In this document: positions 1 through 8,512 of the stretch, one piece after another
Layout: each line of letters opens with the position of its first letter
How positions within the stretch are numbered: the first letter of the stretch is position 1
Origin: Nocardiopsis ganjiahuensis DSM 45031
GTDB lineage: Bacteria; Actinomycetota; Actinomycetes; Streptosporangiales; Streptosporangiaceae
DNA: 64,000 nucleotides
Direction of reading: 5' to 3'
Assembly: GCF_000341085.1 (NCBI RefSeq)
Contig: NZ_ANBA01000014.1
Coordinates: 1-64,000, forward strand
The notes under the pieces: model-generated
Told to the model about the DNA's origin: nothing
What the model saw: the letters and a program-made list of their open reading frames with translations, nothing else
Database searches by the model: none
Translations under genes and position numbers: made by a program

Positions 1-99
1 CTGGTGCACAACAAGTGGCGGTTGCGGGTGATCGAGCGGGACCACCCGTCCCTGTTCATGGAGCCGTTGCTGGCCGGCGGCGTCGAGGAGGAGTACTAG
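1..99 (+). CDS. C-terminal end of an unidentified protein (partial)
   Basis: Thirty-two codons are open from the first base to a TAG at 97-99. The visible end contains VIERDHPSLFMEP and finishes in an acidic GGVEEEY tail. The start lies outside the window and no family is recognisable from so short a piece. The reading is supported only by frame, typical codon use and the gap before the next gene. Confidence 0.5.
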   Translation: MVHNKWRLRVIERDHPSLFMEPLLAGGVEEEY

Positions 100-133
100 C
101 AAGGGCTCGACCGGTTCTGCTCCGAGCACCTGC

Positions 134-1477
134 GTGAACTCCCCGAAGACCTCTTCCACGACCTCATCCGATTCGTACCTCGAAGGAGCAACACTGTCCG
201 GCGCACGTGTGGGTGAACTTCGGGCCGGGGGTGTCGCCGGAGGGCGCTCCACCCTGCGGATCGTGGCCGCGTCGGCTCTGGTCCTGGCCCTGAGCGGTCC
301 GGGTCAGACCGCTGGTATCGCGGTCTTCGTCGACCACGTCATCACCGATCTGGATGTCGGCCGCTCCGCGGTCTCCCTGGCCTACATGGTCGGAACCCTG
401 GGCGGAGCGCTCGCGCTCCCCTGGATCGGCCGTGCGGTGGACCGCTTCGGGGTCAGACGCGTCCTCGCGCTCGTGGCGCTCGGTTTCGGGGCCTTCCTCG
501 TCCTGTTGGCCGGGGCGCAGGGACTCGTCGGGCTGACGGCCGGGTTCGTCGGGGTACGCGCCCTGGGCCAAGGCGGCATGACCATGATCGCGACCACCGC
601 CGTCGCCCTTTCGGTGACGCGCAACCGCGGGGTGCTGCTGGGGTTGACGAGTTCGCTCGGCGCGGCCGGGATCTCGTTGTTCCCCCTGCTGGCGGAAGGG
701 CTGATCACCGTACTGGGATGGCGGTACACCTTCATCGCCGAAGGGGTGCTGATCTGGGCGGTGGTCCTGCCCGTGGCCTGGTGGGGGCTGCGAGGGGTCC
801 CCACCAGCGGTCGGCAGGCCGCCGCCTCCGACACGCAGCAGGGGGAGGGGGACGCTGACGCGTCGTGGCCGATCGGCGCGATCGTGCGGACCTCGATGTT
901 CTGGGCGATGGCCGGAGCGATCGCGTGCAGCGGGCTGGTCTCCACCGCGGTGTTCTTCCACCAGATCTCCGTGTTGGGAGAGCAGGGACTCTCACCCGTC
1001 CAGGCCGCGGCCAATTTCCTTCCCCAGACTTGCGCGGGGCTCGGCTCGGCGCTGCTGTTCGGTTTCGCGGTCGACCGTTTCTCGCCCAAGATCTTGCTGA
1101 GCGTGGCGATGGCCCTGCACGCGGGGGCTCTGGTGTTGCTGCCGTGGGTGGCGGCCGGCCCCGGCGCGCTGGTGTACGGGATCGCTTTGGGCGCGGCGGC
1201 CTCCGGGGCCCGCGCGGTGGAGAGCGCCGCGCTGCCCTTCTACTTCGGCACGGCCACGCTGGGAACCCTGCGCGGGTTGACGCAGTCCGTGGCCGTGGCC
1301 TCCACCGCGGTCGGCCCGATCCTGCTCTCCCTGGCCTACCAGTGGGCCGGTTCCTACCGCCCCGGGGTGCTGGGCCTGGCCCTGCTGTGTGCCCTGGTGG
1401 CGGTGGCGGTGTGTTTCGCCCGGCGCCCACGACGCAGCGATGCGCACGGGCACGCGCGTGCCGCGGCGGGTGAATGA
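134..1477 (+). CDS. MFS transporter
   Basis: This is a major facilitator superfamily membrane transporter of about 447 residues, the usual size for 12 membrane helices. Long hydrophobic stretches run through the whole protein after a soluble N-terminus of about 40 residues. The loop between helices 2 and 3 reads GRAVDRFGVRRV, the MFS signature (G-x3-D-R-x-G-R-R). A central hydrophilic loop (about residues 220-245) separates the two six-helix halves. The substrate cannot be told; the nearest resemblance is to monocarboxylate/oxalate-type carriers. The GTG at 134 has no good ribosome site. A GAAGGAG at 181-187 hints that translation may really begin near 194-209, which would remove the odd Ser/Thr-rich N-terminus. 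The stop lies inside a hairpin. Confidence 0.85.
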   Translation: MNSPKTSSTTSSDSYLEGATLSGARVGELRAGGVAGGRSTLRIVAASALVLALSGPGQTAGIAVFVDHVITDLDVGRSAVSLAYMVGTLGGALALPWIGRAVDRFGVRRVLALVALGFGAFLVLLAGAQGLVGLTAGFVGVRALGQGGMTMIATTAVALSVTRNRGVLLGLTSSLGAAGISLFPLLAEGLITVLGWRYTFIAEGVLIWAVVLPVAWWGLRGVPTSGRQAAASDTQQGEGDADASWPIGAIVRTSMFWAMAGAIACSGLVSTAVFFHQISVLGEQGLSPVQAAANFLPQTCAGLGSALLFGFAVDRFSPKILLSVAMALHAGALVLLPWVAAGPGALVYGIALGAAASGARAVESAALPFYFGTATLGTLRGLTQSVAVASTAVGPILLSLAYQWAGSYRPGVLGLALLCALVAVAVCFARRPRRSDAHGHARAAAGE

Positions 1478-1495
1478 CCGGCGGTGATTCACCCG
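1467..1495 (+). terminator. hairpin overlapping the MFS stop codon
   Basis: The arms CGGGTGAAT (1467-1475) and ATTCACCCG (1487-1495) pair perfectly over 9 bp around an 11-base loop and enclose the stop. No U-tract follows, so it is only terminator-like. Confidence 0.45.
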
Positions 1496-1963
1496 TCCGG
1501 TCCGAGAGCGCCGTGCGTCCCGGTTGCCCGGATGATCCCCTGGTGTGAATGTCCCAGGCCTCGTATCAAAAAGTCACTTTGTGTTATGGGGACAGAAACG
1601 AGCCTTTTACCGTAAAACTCTGCTTCCAAGTGGGAAAACACAGCAGAAGTCGACCGTGTGAGAGTTGTCTCAGTCGCCCTGCGTGACTCGAACCCTTACG
1701 TAAGCGTAAGGTTGCTTCAGGTCGGTCACGCGCACACCCACGCGGATCACCGCGCACTTCCCGGTCGGCCCCACGGGCGCGATCGGGCACGCGGCGACGA
1801 AGCCGCGCTCCGGGGCGCCCGCCGGGCGCCGCACCGGAACCCCTAGCGGTCAGCCGCCGCCGACTCCCGGAGCCGGCGGACACGGCCCCCGCGCGCCGTC
1901 GCCGAACACCAGACGTGAACAACGCGGCCCCGAACCGTGGGCTGCCCGACCCAGATGGGTTCC
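1478..1963. other. long intergenic region before the SulP gene
   Basis: About 490 bases contain no convincing gene. The stretch 1560-1640 is clearly more AT-rich than its surroundings and may hold promoters. A palindrome at 1694-1711 is listed separately. The long antisense frames through here have unnatural composition and were not accepted. Confidence 0.5.
1694..1711. promoter_or_regulatory. palindromic operator candidate
   Basis: CCTTACG (1694-1700) and CGTAAGG (1705-1711) are perfect 7-bp inverted arms around TAAG. This is a typical size for a dimeric HTH regulator. It lies about 250 bp upstream of the SulP gene, and no regulator gene is adjacent, so the binding protein is unknown. Confidence 0.4.
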
Positions 1964-3454
1964 ATGAATCTGCCTGTGAAGACCCCTCGGTCTTTGATGT
2001 CCAAAATGCCCAGCGGCGCTCAGCTGCGCGCCGACACCATGGCGGGGCTCGTCGTCGCCCTGGCGCTGATCCCCGAAGCCATCGCGTTCTCCCTGATCGC
2101 CGGGGTCGACCCCCGCGTGGGCCTGTACGCCTCCTTCATCATGGCCGTGTCCATCGCCTTCCTCGGCGGGCGCCCGGCGATGATCTCCGCCGCCACCGGC
2201 GCGATGGCCCTGGTGGCAGCGCCCCTGTCCATCGAGTACGGGGTCGACTACCTGATCGCGGCCACCATCATGGCCGGCCTGATCCAGGTGGCCCTGGGCC
2301 TGCTCGGGGTGGCCAAGCTGATGCGGTTCGTCCCGCCCAGCGTGATGACCGGGTTCATCAACGCCCTGGCCATCCTCATCTTCCTGGCCCAGCTGCCGCA
2401 CCTGGCCGGGGTCGGGGTACCCATCTACGCGATGGTCGCCATCGGCCTGGTCATCATCTTCGGCCTGCCGCTGATCACCAAGGCCGTTCCCTCTCCGCTG
2501 GTGGCCATCGTGGTCCTCACCGTGGGCGCCCTGGCGATGGGCGTCCCCGCCCGCACCGTCGGTGACATGGGCGAGCTGCCCGACACCTTCCCGGTCCCGC
2601 TGATCCCCGACGTCCCGGTCAACCTCGAGACCCTGACGCTGATCCTGCCCTACGCGATCACGCTGGCCCTGGTGGGGCTCATGGAGTCGCTGATGACCGC
2701 CAAGGTCGTCGACGACCAGACCGAGACCTCCTCCGACCACGCCCGCGAGGCCCGCGGCCAGGGCATCGCCAACGTGCTGGTCGGCTTCTTCGGCGGGATG
2801 GCCGGCTGCGCGATGATCGGCCAGACCATGATCAACGTCAAGTCCGGCGCCCGTACCCGGGTCTCGACCTTCCTGGCCGGGGTGTTCCTGCTCATCCTGT
2901 GCGTGGGACTGGGCGACATCGTCGGGATGATCCCGATCGCCGCGCTGGTGGCGGTCATGTTCTTCGTCGCGATCGTGACCTTCGACTGGCACAGCATCGC
3001 CCCCAAGACGGTCAGGCGCATGCCCTGGACCGAGACCGTGGTCATGGTCGTCACCGTCGTCGTGGTGGTCTGGACCCACAACCTGGCGCTGGGTGTGATC
3101 GTGGGCGTGATCGTGTCCATGGTGCTCTTCGCCCGCAAGGCCGCGATGCAGGCCGACGTCACCAGCGTCCTGGACCCCGAGGGCGGCACCCGCGTCTACT
3201 CGGTCAACGGTGAGGTCTTCTTCGCCTCCACCGGTGAGCTGGTCCAGCGCTTCGACTACGCCGAGCAGGGGCTGAGCAAGGTCGTGGTGGACATGTCGGG
3301 GGCCCACGTGTGGGACTCCTCGGCCGTGGCCGCCCTGGACCAGGTCACCGAGCACTTCCGCAGGCACGACGTGGAGGTGGAGATCACCGGTCTGAACGAG
3401 CCCAGCGAGCGCCTGCACAAGGAGCTGACGGGCAACCTGGTGGGCGGTCACTGA
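1964..3454 (+). CDS. SulP/SLC26-family anion permease with STAS domain
   Basis: This is an inner-membrane anion transporter of the SulP family (sulfate, bicarbonate or similar), about 496 residues. Residues 25-395 hold the hydrophobic transport core, starting with the family-typical AGLVVALALIPEAIAFSLIAG and later a GCAMIGQTMINVKSG stretch. The C-terminal 90 residues form a STAS domain with the VVVDMSGAHVWDSSA strand-loop, the region that in anti-sigma antagonists carries the phospho-site. Starts at 1937 (GTG), 1955, 1964 and 1976 are all possible and none has a clear ribosome site; 1964 is a compromise. The gene stands alone between a regulatory gap and a strong terminator. A second SulP, fused to a carbonic anhydrase, lies at 51.6-54 kb. 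Confidence 0.9.
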   Translation: MNLPVKTPRSLMSKMPSGAQLRADTMAGLVVALALIPEAIAFSLIAGVDPRVGLYASFIMAVSIAFLGGRPAMISAATGAMALVAAPLSIEYGVDYLIAATIMAGLIQVALGLLGVAKLMRFVPPSVMTGFINALAILIFLAQLPHLAGVGVPIYAMVAIGLVIIFGLPLITKAVPSPLVAIVVLTVGALAMGVPARTVGDMGELPDTFPVPLIPDVPVNLETLTLILPYAITLALVGLMESLMTAKVVDDQTETSSDHAREARGQGIANVLVGFFGGMAGCAMIGQTMINVKSGARTRVSTFLAGVFLLILCVGLGDIVGMIPIAALVAVMFFVAIVTFDWHSIAPKTVRRMPWTETVVMVVTVVVVVWTHNLALGVIVGVIVSMVLFARKAAMQADVTSVLDPEGGTRVYSVNGEVFFASTGELVQRFDYAEQGLSKVVVDMSGAHVWDSSAVAALDQVTEHFRRHDVEVEITGLNEPSERLHKELTGNLVGGH

Positions 3455-3476
3455 CCCGCAGCACCTACCCGTGGAC

Positions 3477-3505
3477 GGGGCCGCCGGAGATCCTCCGGCG
3501 GCCCC
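3477..3505. terminator. bidirectional terminator hairpin
   Basis: GGGGCCGCCGGAG (3477-3489) pairs perfectly over 13 bp with 3493-3505 around a 3-base loop. It lies between two convergent genes, the SulP permease and the MerR regulator, so it can serve both. Confidence 0.7.
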
Positions 3506-3612
3506 GCCGCTGTCCCCGGTCGGAGGTCCTTCGCGGAGCTCGGGCAACAGCTGGCCGACCGGATCGCGGAGCCCGGTGAGAGGCGCTCGCTTCGCGCTTC
3601 AGGTGCCCGCCC

Positions 3613-4020
3613 TCACCTGGCGGTGTTGGTCCGTGACCGCTCCGTGCGCAGGCGATCACCGAACTCCTCGGCCATCGACAGCTGTTTGCGCAGGGTCTGG
3701 CAGCGTTCGGTGATCGACTCCTCGAACCCGTCCAGAACGGCGCTGAGCTCCTCCTTCTTGCGAGGGCTGGTCTCGGGCGCGTTCAACAGGTCGAGGGTCT
3801 CCAGGAGTTCGCGGGTCTCGTCCAGGCTGAAGTCCAGCGGCTTCATGCGCTTGATCAGCTGGAGGCGGTCCACGGCCTCCTCGGTGTAGAGGCGGAAACC
3901 TCCCCGGGAGCGCGCCGAGGGCTCGACCAGACCGACCTCTCCGTAGTAGCGGATGGTCCGCAGAGACAGCCCGGTCCGCTCAGCGACCTCGCCGATCTGC
4001 ATGTGCCTCGTGCCGGACAT
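3613..4020 (-). CDS. MerR-family transcriptional regulator
   Basis: This 135-residue DNA-binding protein begins with the MerR winged-helix pattern IGEVAERTGLSLRTIRYYGEVGLV (residues 7-30), followed by GGFRLYTEEAVDRLQLI and an antiparallel coiled coil from about residue 75. MerR proteins bind spaced promoters and twist DNA to activate transcription. No cysteine pair of the metal-sensing type is present, so an organic ligand or none is likely. The target is unknown; the divergent and convergent neighbours are a cyclase-family hydrolase and a SulP permease. Confidence 0.88.
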   Translation of the reverse strand: MSGTRHMQIGEVAERTGLSLRTIRYYGEVGLVEPSARSRGGFRLYTEEAVDRLQLIKRMKPLDFSLDETRELLETLDLLNAPETSPRKKEELSAVLDGFEESITERCQTLRKQLSMAEEFGDRLRTERSRTNTAR

Positions 4021-4157
4021 CGCCCTACGCCCCTCATCCTCGAATCCGCGTCAACGGTGGACCCGGTCTCGCCGAACCGGTTCCCGCAGTGTGCAACAGT
4101 AGCGTGCCCACACGTCAGGCCGGTGACCGGCGAAGAGAGGGCGCTCCGCCAGCCGGA

Positions 4158-4958
4158 TCACCACAGGGCGAGGACCCGGCTCGGGCCGCCCGAGGCGTCC
4201 AGGCCGGGCAGTACCCCCACGGTGATCACCGCTCCGCTCGGCGGCAGCTGCTCCAGGCCGGTCAGCGCCTCCAGCCCCCACCGGTCGGCGCGTCCCACCA
4301 CCTCGTGGGCGGGGAACTCGGTGGAGTTCCCGGGATCGGTGCTCAGGGTGTCCACGCCGGTCCCGGCGATCGCGCGCCGGGAGACCAGGAATTCACAGGC
4401 GTCGGGAGAGAAGCCGGGGAAGTGCCACGACCCGTCCTCGGCCACGCCCCGGACCCGTTCGTCGCCCTCCGCCCAGCGCGAGCTCCAGCCCGAGCACATC
4501 AGGACCGCGGCTCCGGCGGGGACAGGGCCGTGGGCCCGCTCGAAGGCGTGGATGTCGTCCACGGTCACCGTGGTGTCGGGGTCCTCGGCGGCCCTGGCGC
4601 GGATGTCGATCACGGCGGCCGGAGCGACGAGTTCACCCGGGTCGATGTCGGGCACCAGCCGCCCGCCGCCGATCACGTGCCCCGGGGCGTCCAGGTGGGT
4701 GCCGGTGTGCTCGGACATGCTCCACCGCTGCACGTAGAACCCGAACTCCCCCTCGGCCGCAGGCGGTGCGAGCGTCTCCCGGACCGGTTTGTCCTCGTCC
4801 CAGGACGGCATGCCGGGGGAGAGGGTGTGGCTCAGGTCGGCCACCCGCCGGAACCCCTTCGGCCAGGGGCGGGGGGCGGTCGGCGGGGCCGGCGGGCCGG
4901 AGGGCGCGGCACCGTCGGCTCGGGCCCTCACGGTCTCACCGGTTCCGTGCAAGCACAT
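4158..4958 (-). CDS. cyclase-family metal hydrolase (kynurenine formamidase-like)
   Basis: This 266-residue protein belongs to the cyclase/kynurenine formamidase-like family of metal-dependent amide or lactone hydrolases. The metal-binding motif HTGTHLDAPGH sits near residue 90 (pattern HxGTHxDxPxH), preceded by DLSHTLSPGMPSW. The segment FPGFSPDACEFLVSRRAIAGTGVDT is also typical. Members act on N-formylkynurenine, mandelamide-like amides or polyketide rings; nothing nearby identifies the substrate. The first 30 residues are low in structure, so translation may start a little later. It is transcribed away from the alpha-glucosidase gene. Confidence 0.85.
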   Translation of the reverse strand: MCLHGTGETVRARADGAAPSGPPAPPTAPRPWPKGFRRVADLSHTLSPGMPSWDEDKPVRETLAPPAAEGEFGFYVQRWSMSEHTGTHLDAPGHVIGGGRLVPDIDPGELVAPAAVIDIRARAAEDPDTTVTVDDIHAFERAHGPVPAGAAVLMCSGWSSRWAEGDERVRGVAEDGSWHFPGFSPDACEFLVSRRAIAGTGVDTLSTDPGNSTEFPAHEVVGRADRWGLEALTGLEQLPPSGAVITVGVLPGLDASGGPSRVLALW

Positions 4959-5271
4959 GGCGTCCCCTTCGTCTCGTGCGTCCCCGGGGATGTGCCCGCG
5001 GGAACGGCCGGGGCAAGCCTTCCAGAATCCCGCCCTCCGGGGCCAGCCCGCTCCGCTTCCGGTCGGACCGCTCCGTCACGCCTCCCCGCGGGCCGGTCGT
5101 GCCGTCCCACCGGTTCGGTTGGCGACAGAGGGGTACCGAGTCATGGCGGGATCCCGGCGGAGCCGAGGCGGGAGCGACCCGAAGCCCGCCGATGACGCCG
5201 CGGTTCCCCTCCCCAAGCAGTCACCGGAGCCGATTGAATGGTGCTCCCGACCCCGAGTGGAGAAGGAAACC
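4959..5271. other. divergent intergenic region
   Basis: About 310 bases separate the divergent hydrolase and glucosidase genes and should hold both promoters. Open frames crossing it are extensions of neighbouring frames. No clear palindrome or RNA element was seen. Confidence 0.4.
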
Positions 5272-6945
5272 ATGCCTGAACCCAGTGCCGACTGGTGGAA
5301 GTCCAGCGTCGTCTACCAGATCTATCCGAGCAGCTTCAACGACAGCGACGGCGACGGTGTCGGTGACCTGCCGGGGATCATCGAGAAACTGGACTACCTG
5401 AAACTCCTCGGCGTGGACGTGGTGTGGCTGTCGCCGGTCTACCCCTCGCCGTGGGACGACAACGGCTACGACATCAGCGACTACACCGGCATCGACCCCC
5501 GGTTCGGGACCCTGGAGGACTGGGACCGGCTCCGGGACGGATTGCACGAGCGCGGTATGCGCCTGGTGATGGACCTGGTGGTCAACCACACCAGCGACCG
5601 GCACCCCTGGTTCACCGCCTCCCGTGAGGGCGACGAGGACAAGCGCGACTTCTACTTCTGGCGCCCCGGTCGCGACGGCGGCCCGCCCAACAACTGGGGT
5701 TCGGTGTTCTCCGGCCCCGCCTGGACCTATGACGAGGGCCGGGGCGAGTACTACCTCCACCTGTTCAGCCCCTCCCAGCCCGACCTGAACTGGGAGAACC
5801 CGCGGGTGCGCGCGGCCGTGCACGAGGTCGCCCTGTGGTGGCTGGCCCGGGGCGCGGACGGGTTCCGGATGGACGTCATCAACTTCGTGTCCAAGAACCC
5901 CAAGTTCCCGGACGGGCCGGTGGCCGGCGACTACGGGATCTTCGCCGAGCACGCGATCAACGGCCCCCGCCTGCACGAGTTCCTGCACGAGATGCACGAG
6001 ACGGTCTTCACCGGGCGCGACGTGCTCGCCGTGGGGGAGATGCCCGGGGTGAGCGTGGAGCAGGCGCGTATCCACACCAACCCGGTCAACCGCGAGCTCG
6101 ACATGGTGTTCCAGTTCGAGCACGTGGACCTGGACCACGGGCCGGGCGGCAAGTTCGACCCCCAGCCCCTGGACCTGGTCCGGCTCAAGGCCTCGCTCAA
6201 CCGCTGGCAGGTGGGGCTCAACGACCGGGGCTGGAACAGCCTCTACCTGAACAACCACGACCAGCCGCGCGTGGTCTCGCGGTTCGGTGACGACGGCCGC
6301 TACCGGGTGGAGTCGGCGACCGCGATCGCCACCACGCTGCACATGATGCAGGGCACCCCGTACGTCTACCAGGGCGAGGAACTGGGCATGACCAACGCCC
6401 ACATGGACGACATCGCCGACTACCGCGACCTGGAGACCCTCAACTACCACCGCACCATGGTGGAGACCGGCAAGGTCGACGAGAAGACGGCCATGGCGGG
6501 GATCGCCCGGATGAGCCGGGACAACGCGCGCACCCCCGTGCAGTGGACGGCCGGTGAGAACGCCGGGTTCACCACCGGGACACCGTGGATCGGGGTCAAC
6601 CCCAACCACGTCGGGATCAACGCCGAGGCCGCCGTCGCCGATCAGGGGTCGGTCTTCCACTACTACCGGCGCCTGATCGCGCTCCGCAAGAAGTACCCGG
6701 TCATCGTGCACGGCCTCTTCAGCCCGCTGCTGGAGGAGGACCCGCGGGTCTACGCCTACACCCGCAAGCTGAACGGCCAGGTGCTGCTGGTGCTGGCCAA
6801 CTGGAGCGGGCACAGCGCGGAGGCGGAGCTGCCGGAGGAGTTGGCGGAGGCCGACGCGGTACTGCTCCTGGGCAACCTCCCCGACCCCGGGCCGGCCAAG
6901 GCCCCGCTGCGCCCCTGGGAGGCCCGCGTCCACCTGATCCGCTGA
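5272..6945 (+). CDS. GH13 alpha-glucosidase (oligo-1,6-glucosidase type)
   Basis: This 557-residue glycoside hydrolase family 13 enzyme probably releases glucose from short alpha-glucosides or isomalto-oligosaccharides in the cytoplasm. The four conserved regions are present: DLVVNHTSD, GFRMDVINF (nucleophile Asp), AVGEMPG (acid/base Glu) and NNHDQPR (transition-state Asp). The N-terminus WWKSSVVYQIYPSSFND is the classic start of this subfamily. The ATG at 5272 follows GAGAAGGAAACC, a good ribosome site, whereas the frame is open far upstream only by GC bias. Length matches the family. There is no signal peptide and no neighbouring sugar transporter, so it looks like a stand-alone gene, closed by the hairpin at 6964-6996. 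Confidence 0.93.
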   Translation: MPEPSADWWKSSVVYQIYPSSFNDSDGDGVGDLPGIIEKLDYLKLLGVDVVWLSPVYPSPWDDNGYDISDYTGIDPRFGTLEDWDRLRDGLHERGMRLVMDLVVNHTSDRHPWFTASREGDEDKRDFYFWRPGRDGGPPNNWGSVFSGPAWTYDEGRGEYYLHLFSPSQPDLNWENPRVRAAVHEVALWWLARGADGFRMDVINFVSKNPKFPDGPVAGDYGIFAEHAINGPRLHEFLHEMHETVFTGRDVLAVGEMPGVSVEQARIHTNPVNRELDMVFQFEHVDLDHGPGGKFDPQPLDLVRLKASLNRWQVGLNDRGWNSLYLNNHDQPRVVSRFGDDGRYRVESATAIATTLHMMQGTPYVYQGEELGMTNAHMDDIADYRDLETLNYHRTMVETGKVDEKTAMAGIARMSRDNARTPVQWTAGENAGFTTGTPWIGVNPNHVGINAEAAVADQGSVFHYYRRLIALRKKYPVIVHGLFSPLLEEDPRVYAYTRKLNGQVLLVLANWSGHSAEAELPEELAEADAVLLLGNLPDPGPAKAPLRPWEARVHLIR

Positions 6946-6963
6946 CCGCGCTTCCGCCGAGCA

Positions 6964-6996
6964 GAGCCCGCCCCGGGACACTCCCGGGGCGGGCTC
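6964..6996 (+). terminator. terminator hairpin after the alpha-glucosidase
   Basis: GAGCCCGCCCCGGGA (6964-6978) pairs perfectly over 15 bp with 6982-6996 around a 3-base loop, 19 bases after the stop. Confidence 0.75.
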
Positions 6997-7076
6997 CTTG
7001 CGTCCGTGCCCGTACCGGGCCGCCGAAGCGGATCCGCCGGCCCGACGGGCCGCCCGGCCGACCCCCGGTCCGTTAT

Positions 7077-7110
7077 GTTCGGTCTGTCAGTAACGTGCAG
7101 ACAGCCGAAC
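7077..7110. promoter_or_regulatory. imperfect inverted repeat before the FAD monooxygenase
   Basis: GTTCGGTCTGTC (7077-7088) and GACAGCCGAAC (7100-7110) are inverted copies with one extra base in the left arm. The pair ends about 20 bp before the start codon, where a repressor could block transcription. No regulator gene is next to it. Confidence 0.4.
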
Positions 7111-7129
7111 GTTCAGGGGTGCCTCTTTG

Positions 7130-8281
7130 ATGCGTGTCGTCATCGTCGGAGCTGGAGTGGGCGGGCTGGCTCTGGCCCGCGGCCTCAGCGACCAGGGCCA
7201 TGAGGTCGAGGTCCACGAGCGCTCACCCGAGCCGCGGGAAGGCGGGGCCGGACTCGGCCTCCACTCCAACGGCACCGCCGCACTCAAGGCCCTGGGGGTG
7301 GACCTCGGCGGGATCGGCCGCCGCATCGACGGGCTGGAGAACCGCGCCCCCTCCGGGCGGGTGCGCTACACCCTCGACGTGGACGCGGTCCGCGACCACT
7401 ACGGCTTCGAGTGCCGCACCGTGCCCAGGCGCGAGCTCCTCGAACTCATCGCCGCCGGGCTGCCCGAGGGCACGGTGCGCTACGGGCGGATCTGCACCCG
7501 GGTCCGGGTCAACCCCGACGGCACCGTGAGCGCGCTCTTCGGTGACGGCAGCAGCGCCACGGGCGACGTCGTGGTCGGCGCCGACGGGATCCGCTCGGCG
7601 GCCCGGCGCGACCTGTGGGACGGCGACCCCGCCCGCCCGACCGGGTGGGCCAGCTGGCAGGCGCTCACCCCGGTGCCCGTCGGCCTGGCCGCGGGCACCG
7701 TCGCGGCCGTCGTCCAGGGGCGGCAGGGCATGTGCGGGATCATGCCCGCCGGGGACGGTCTCGTGCAGTGGTGGTTCGACGTGCGCTGGCGTCCGGACAT
7801 CCCCCGCCCCGCGTCCCCGGTGGGCGTGCTGCGCAGGTTGTTCGGCGACTGGACCGACCCGGACGTGCGCACGGTACTGCAACACGCGAAGGACGAGGAC
7901 CTCGGACTGTTCGAACACGTCCGCCACCGGGTGCCCAAGGTCTGGGGCAAGGGCGGTGCGACCCTGCTGGGCGACGCCGCCCACTCCTTTCCCCCGTTCA
8001 CGGCGCAGGGCGCGGACCAGGCCCTGGAGGACGCGTGGGCGCTGAGCCTGGCGCTCTCCGACGAGGGGGCCGAGGCGGATCCGGCGGCCGCGCTGCGCCG
8101 GTACGAGTCCGCGCGCCGCGGGCCCGCGGCCCTGGCGGCCCTGGCCTCGGGGACGGAGGCGGCCACGCGCTTCTCGCCGCCCCGGTTCCTGGGAAAGGAC
8201 CGGGTCAGCGCCCTTGCCACTCGCCAGTACGTCGGTTACCTGGGCCGGGTCAGCAACATCCTCACCGACCGCCGCCCCTGA
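7130..8281 (+). CDS. FAD-dependent aromatic-type monooxygenase
   Basis: This 383-residue flavoprotein belongs to the group A hydroxylases (salicylate or 6-hydroxynicotinate hydroxylase-like), which use NAD(P)H and O2 to hydroxylate small rings. The N-terminal Rossmann motif is GAGVGGLALARGL with a following acidic HERSPE. The mid-protein VGADGIRSAAR and the C-terminal GDAAHSFPPFTAQGADQALEDA (FAD ribityl binding) are both intact. ATG at 7130 is preferred over the adjacent TTG at 7127. It stands alone between a candidate operator and a strong terminator. The substrate is unknown. Confidence 0.9.
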   Translation: MRVVIVGAGVGGLALARGLSDQGHEVEVHERSPEPREGGAGLGLHSNGTAALKALGVDLGGIGRRIDGLENRAPSGRVRYTLDVDAVRDHYGFECRTVPRRELLELIAAGLPEGTVRYGRICTRVRVNPDGTVSALFGDGSSATGDVVVGADGIRSAARRDLWDGDPARPTGWASWQALTPVPVGLAAGTVAAVVQGRQGMCGIMPAGDGLVQWWFDVRWRPDIPRPASPVGVLRRLFGDWTDPDVRTVLQHAKDEDLGLFEHVRHRVPKVWGKGGATLLGDAAHSFPPFTAQGADQALEDAWALSLALSDEGAEADPAAALRRYESARRGPAALAALASGTEAATRFSPPRFLGKDRVSALATRQYVGYLGRVSNILTDRRP

Positions 8282-8297
8282 GAGCCGCCCGGCCGGA

Positions 8298-8336
8298 CCG
8301 GGGCCGACAGTCGTCGGCCCCGGGTTCAGATTTTTT
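8298..8336 (+). terminator. intrinsic terminator with T-tract
   Basis: CCGGGGCCGAC (8298-8308) pairs with 8313-8323 over 11 bp, loop AGTC, followed by a run of T at 8331-8336. This is the textbook form, which is rare at this GC content. Confidence 0.8.
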
Positions 8337-8350
8337 GAAATAGCCTCAAG

Positions 8351-8369
8351 TGAGGTTAGACTAACCTTC
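8351..8369. promoter_or_regulatory. iron box (DtxR/IdeR/DmdR operator)
   Basis: The 19-bp site TGAGGTTAGACTAACCTTC is a near match to the actinobacterial iron-box consensus TTAGGTTAGSCTAACCTAA, with the inner GGTTAG-A-CTAACC palindrome exact. It lies 144 bp before the lipoprotein start of the siderophore uptake operon, so Fe2+-loaded DtxR-type repressor should shut the operon off when iron is plentiful. Confidence 0.88.
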
Positions 8370-8512
8370 GTTGATGTCGGGGTCCTCCCGTTTTGTTGGT
8401 TCTTTCGTGCTGCCCTCATCCGAGGGCTCTCCCCTGCACGAAACCGGCCCGCCGCGCGTTCCCGCCCGTCGGGCCTACGTGGCCGCACCCCGTGACGAAG
8501 AAAGCAGCGAGC

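Noticed and set aside
1850..3547. 565-codon frame antisense to the SulP gene
   Set aside because: It is an antisense shadow with His/Gly/Asp-rich low-complexity composition caused by GC-biased codons. The plus-strand frame has clear transporter motifs.
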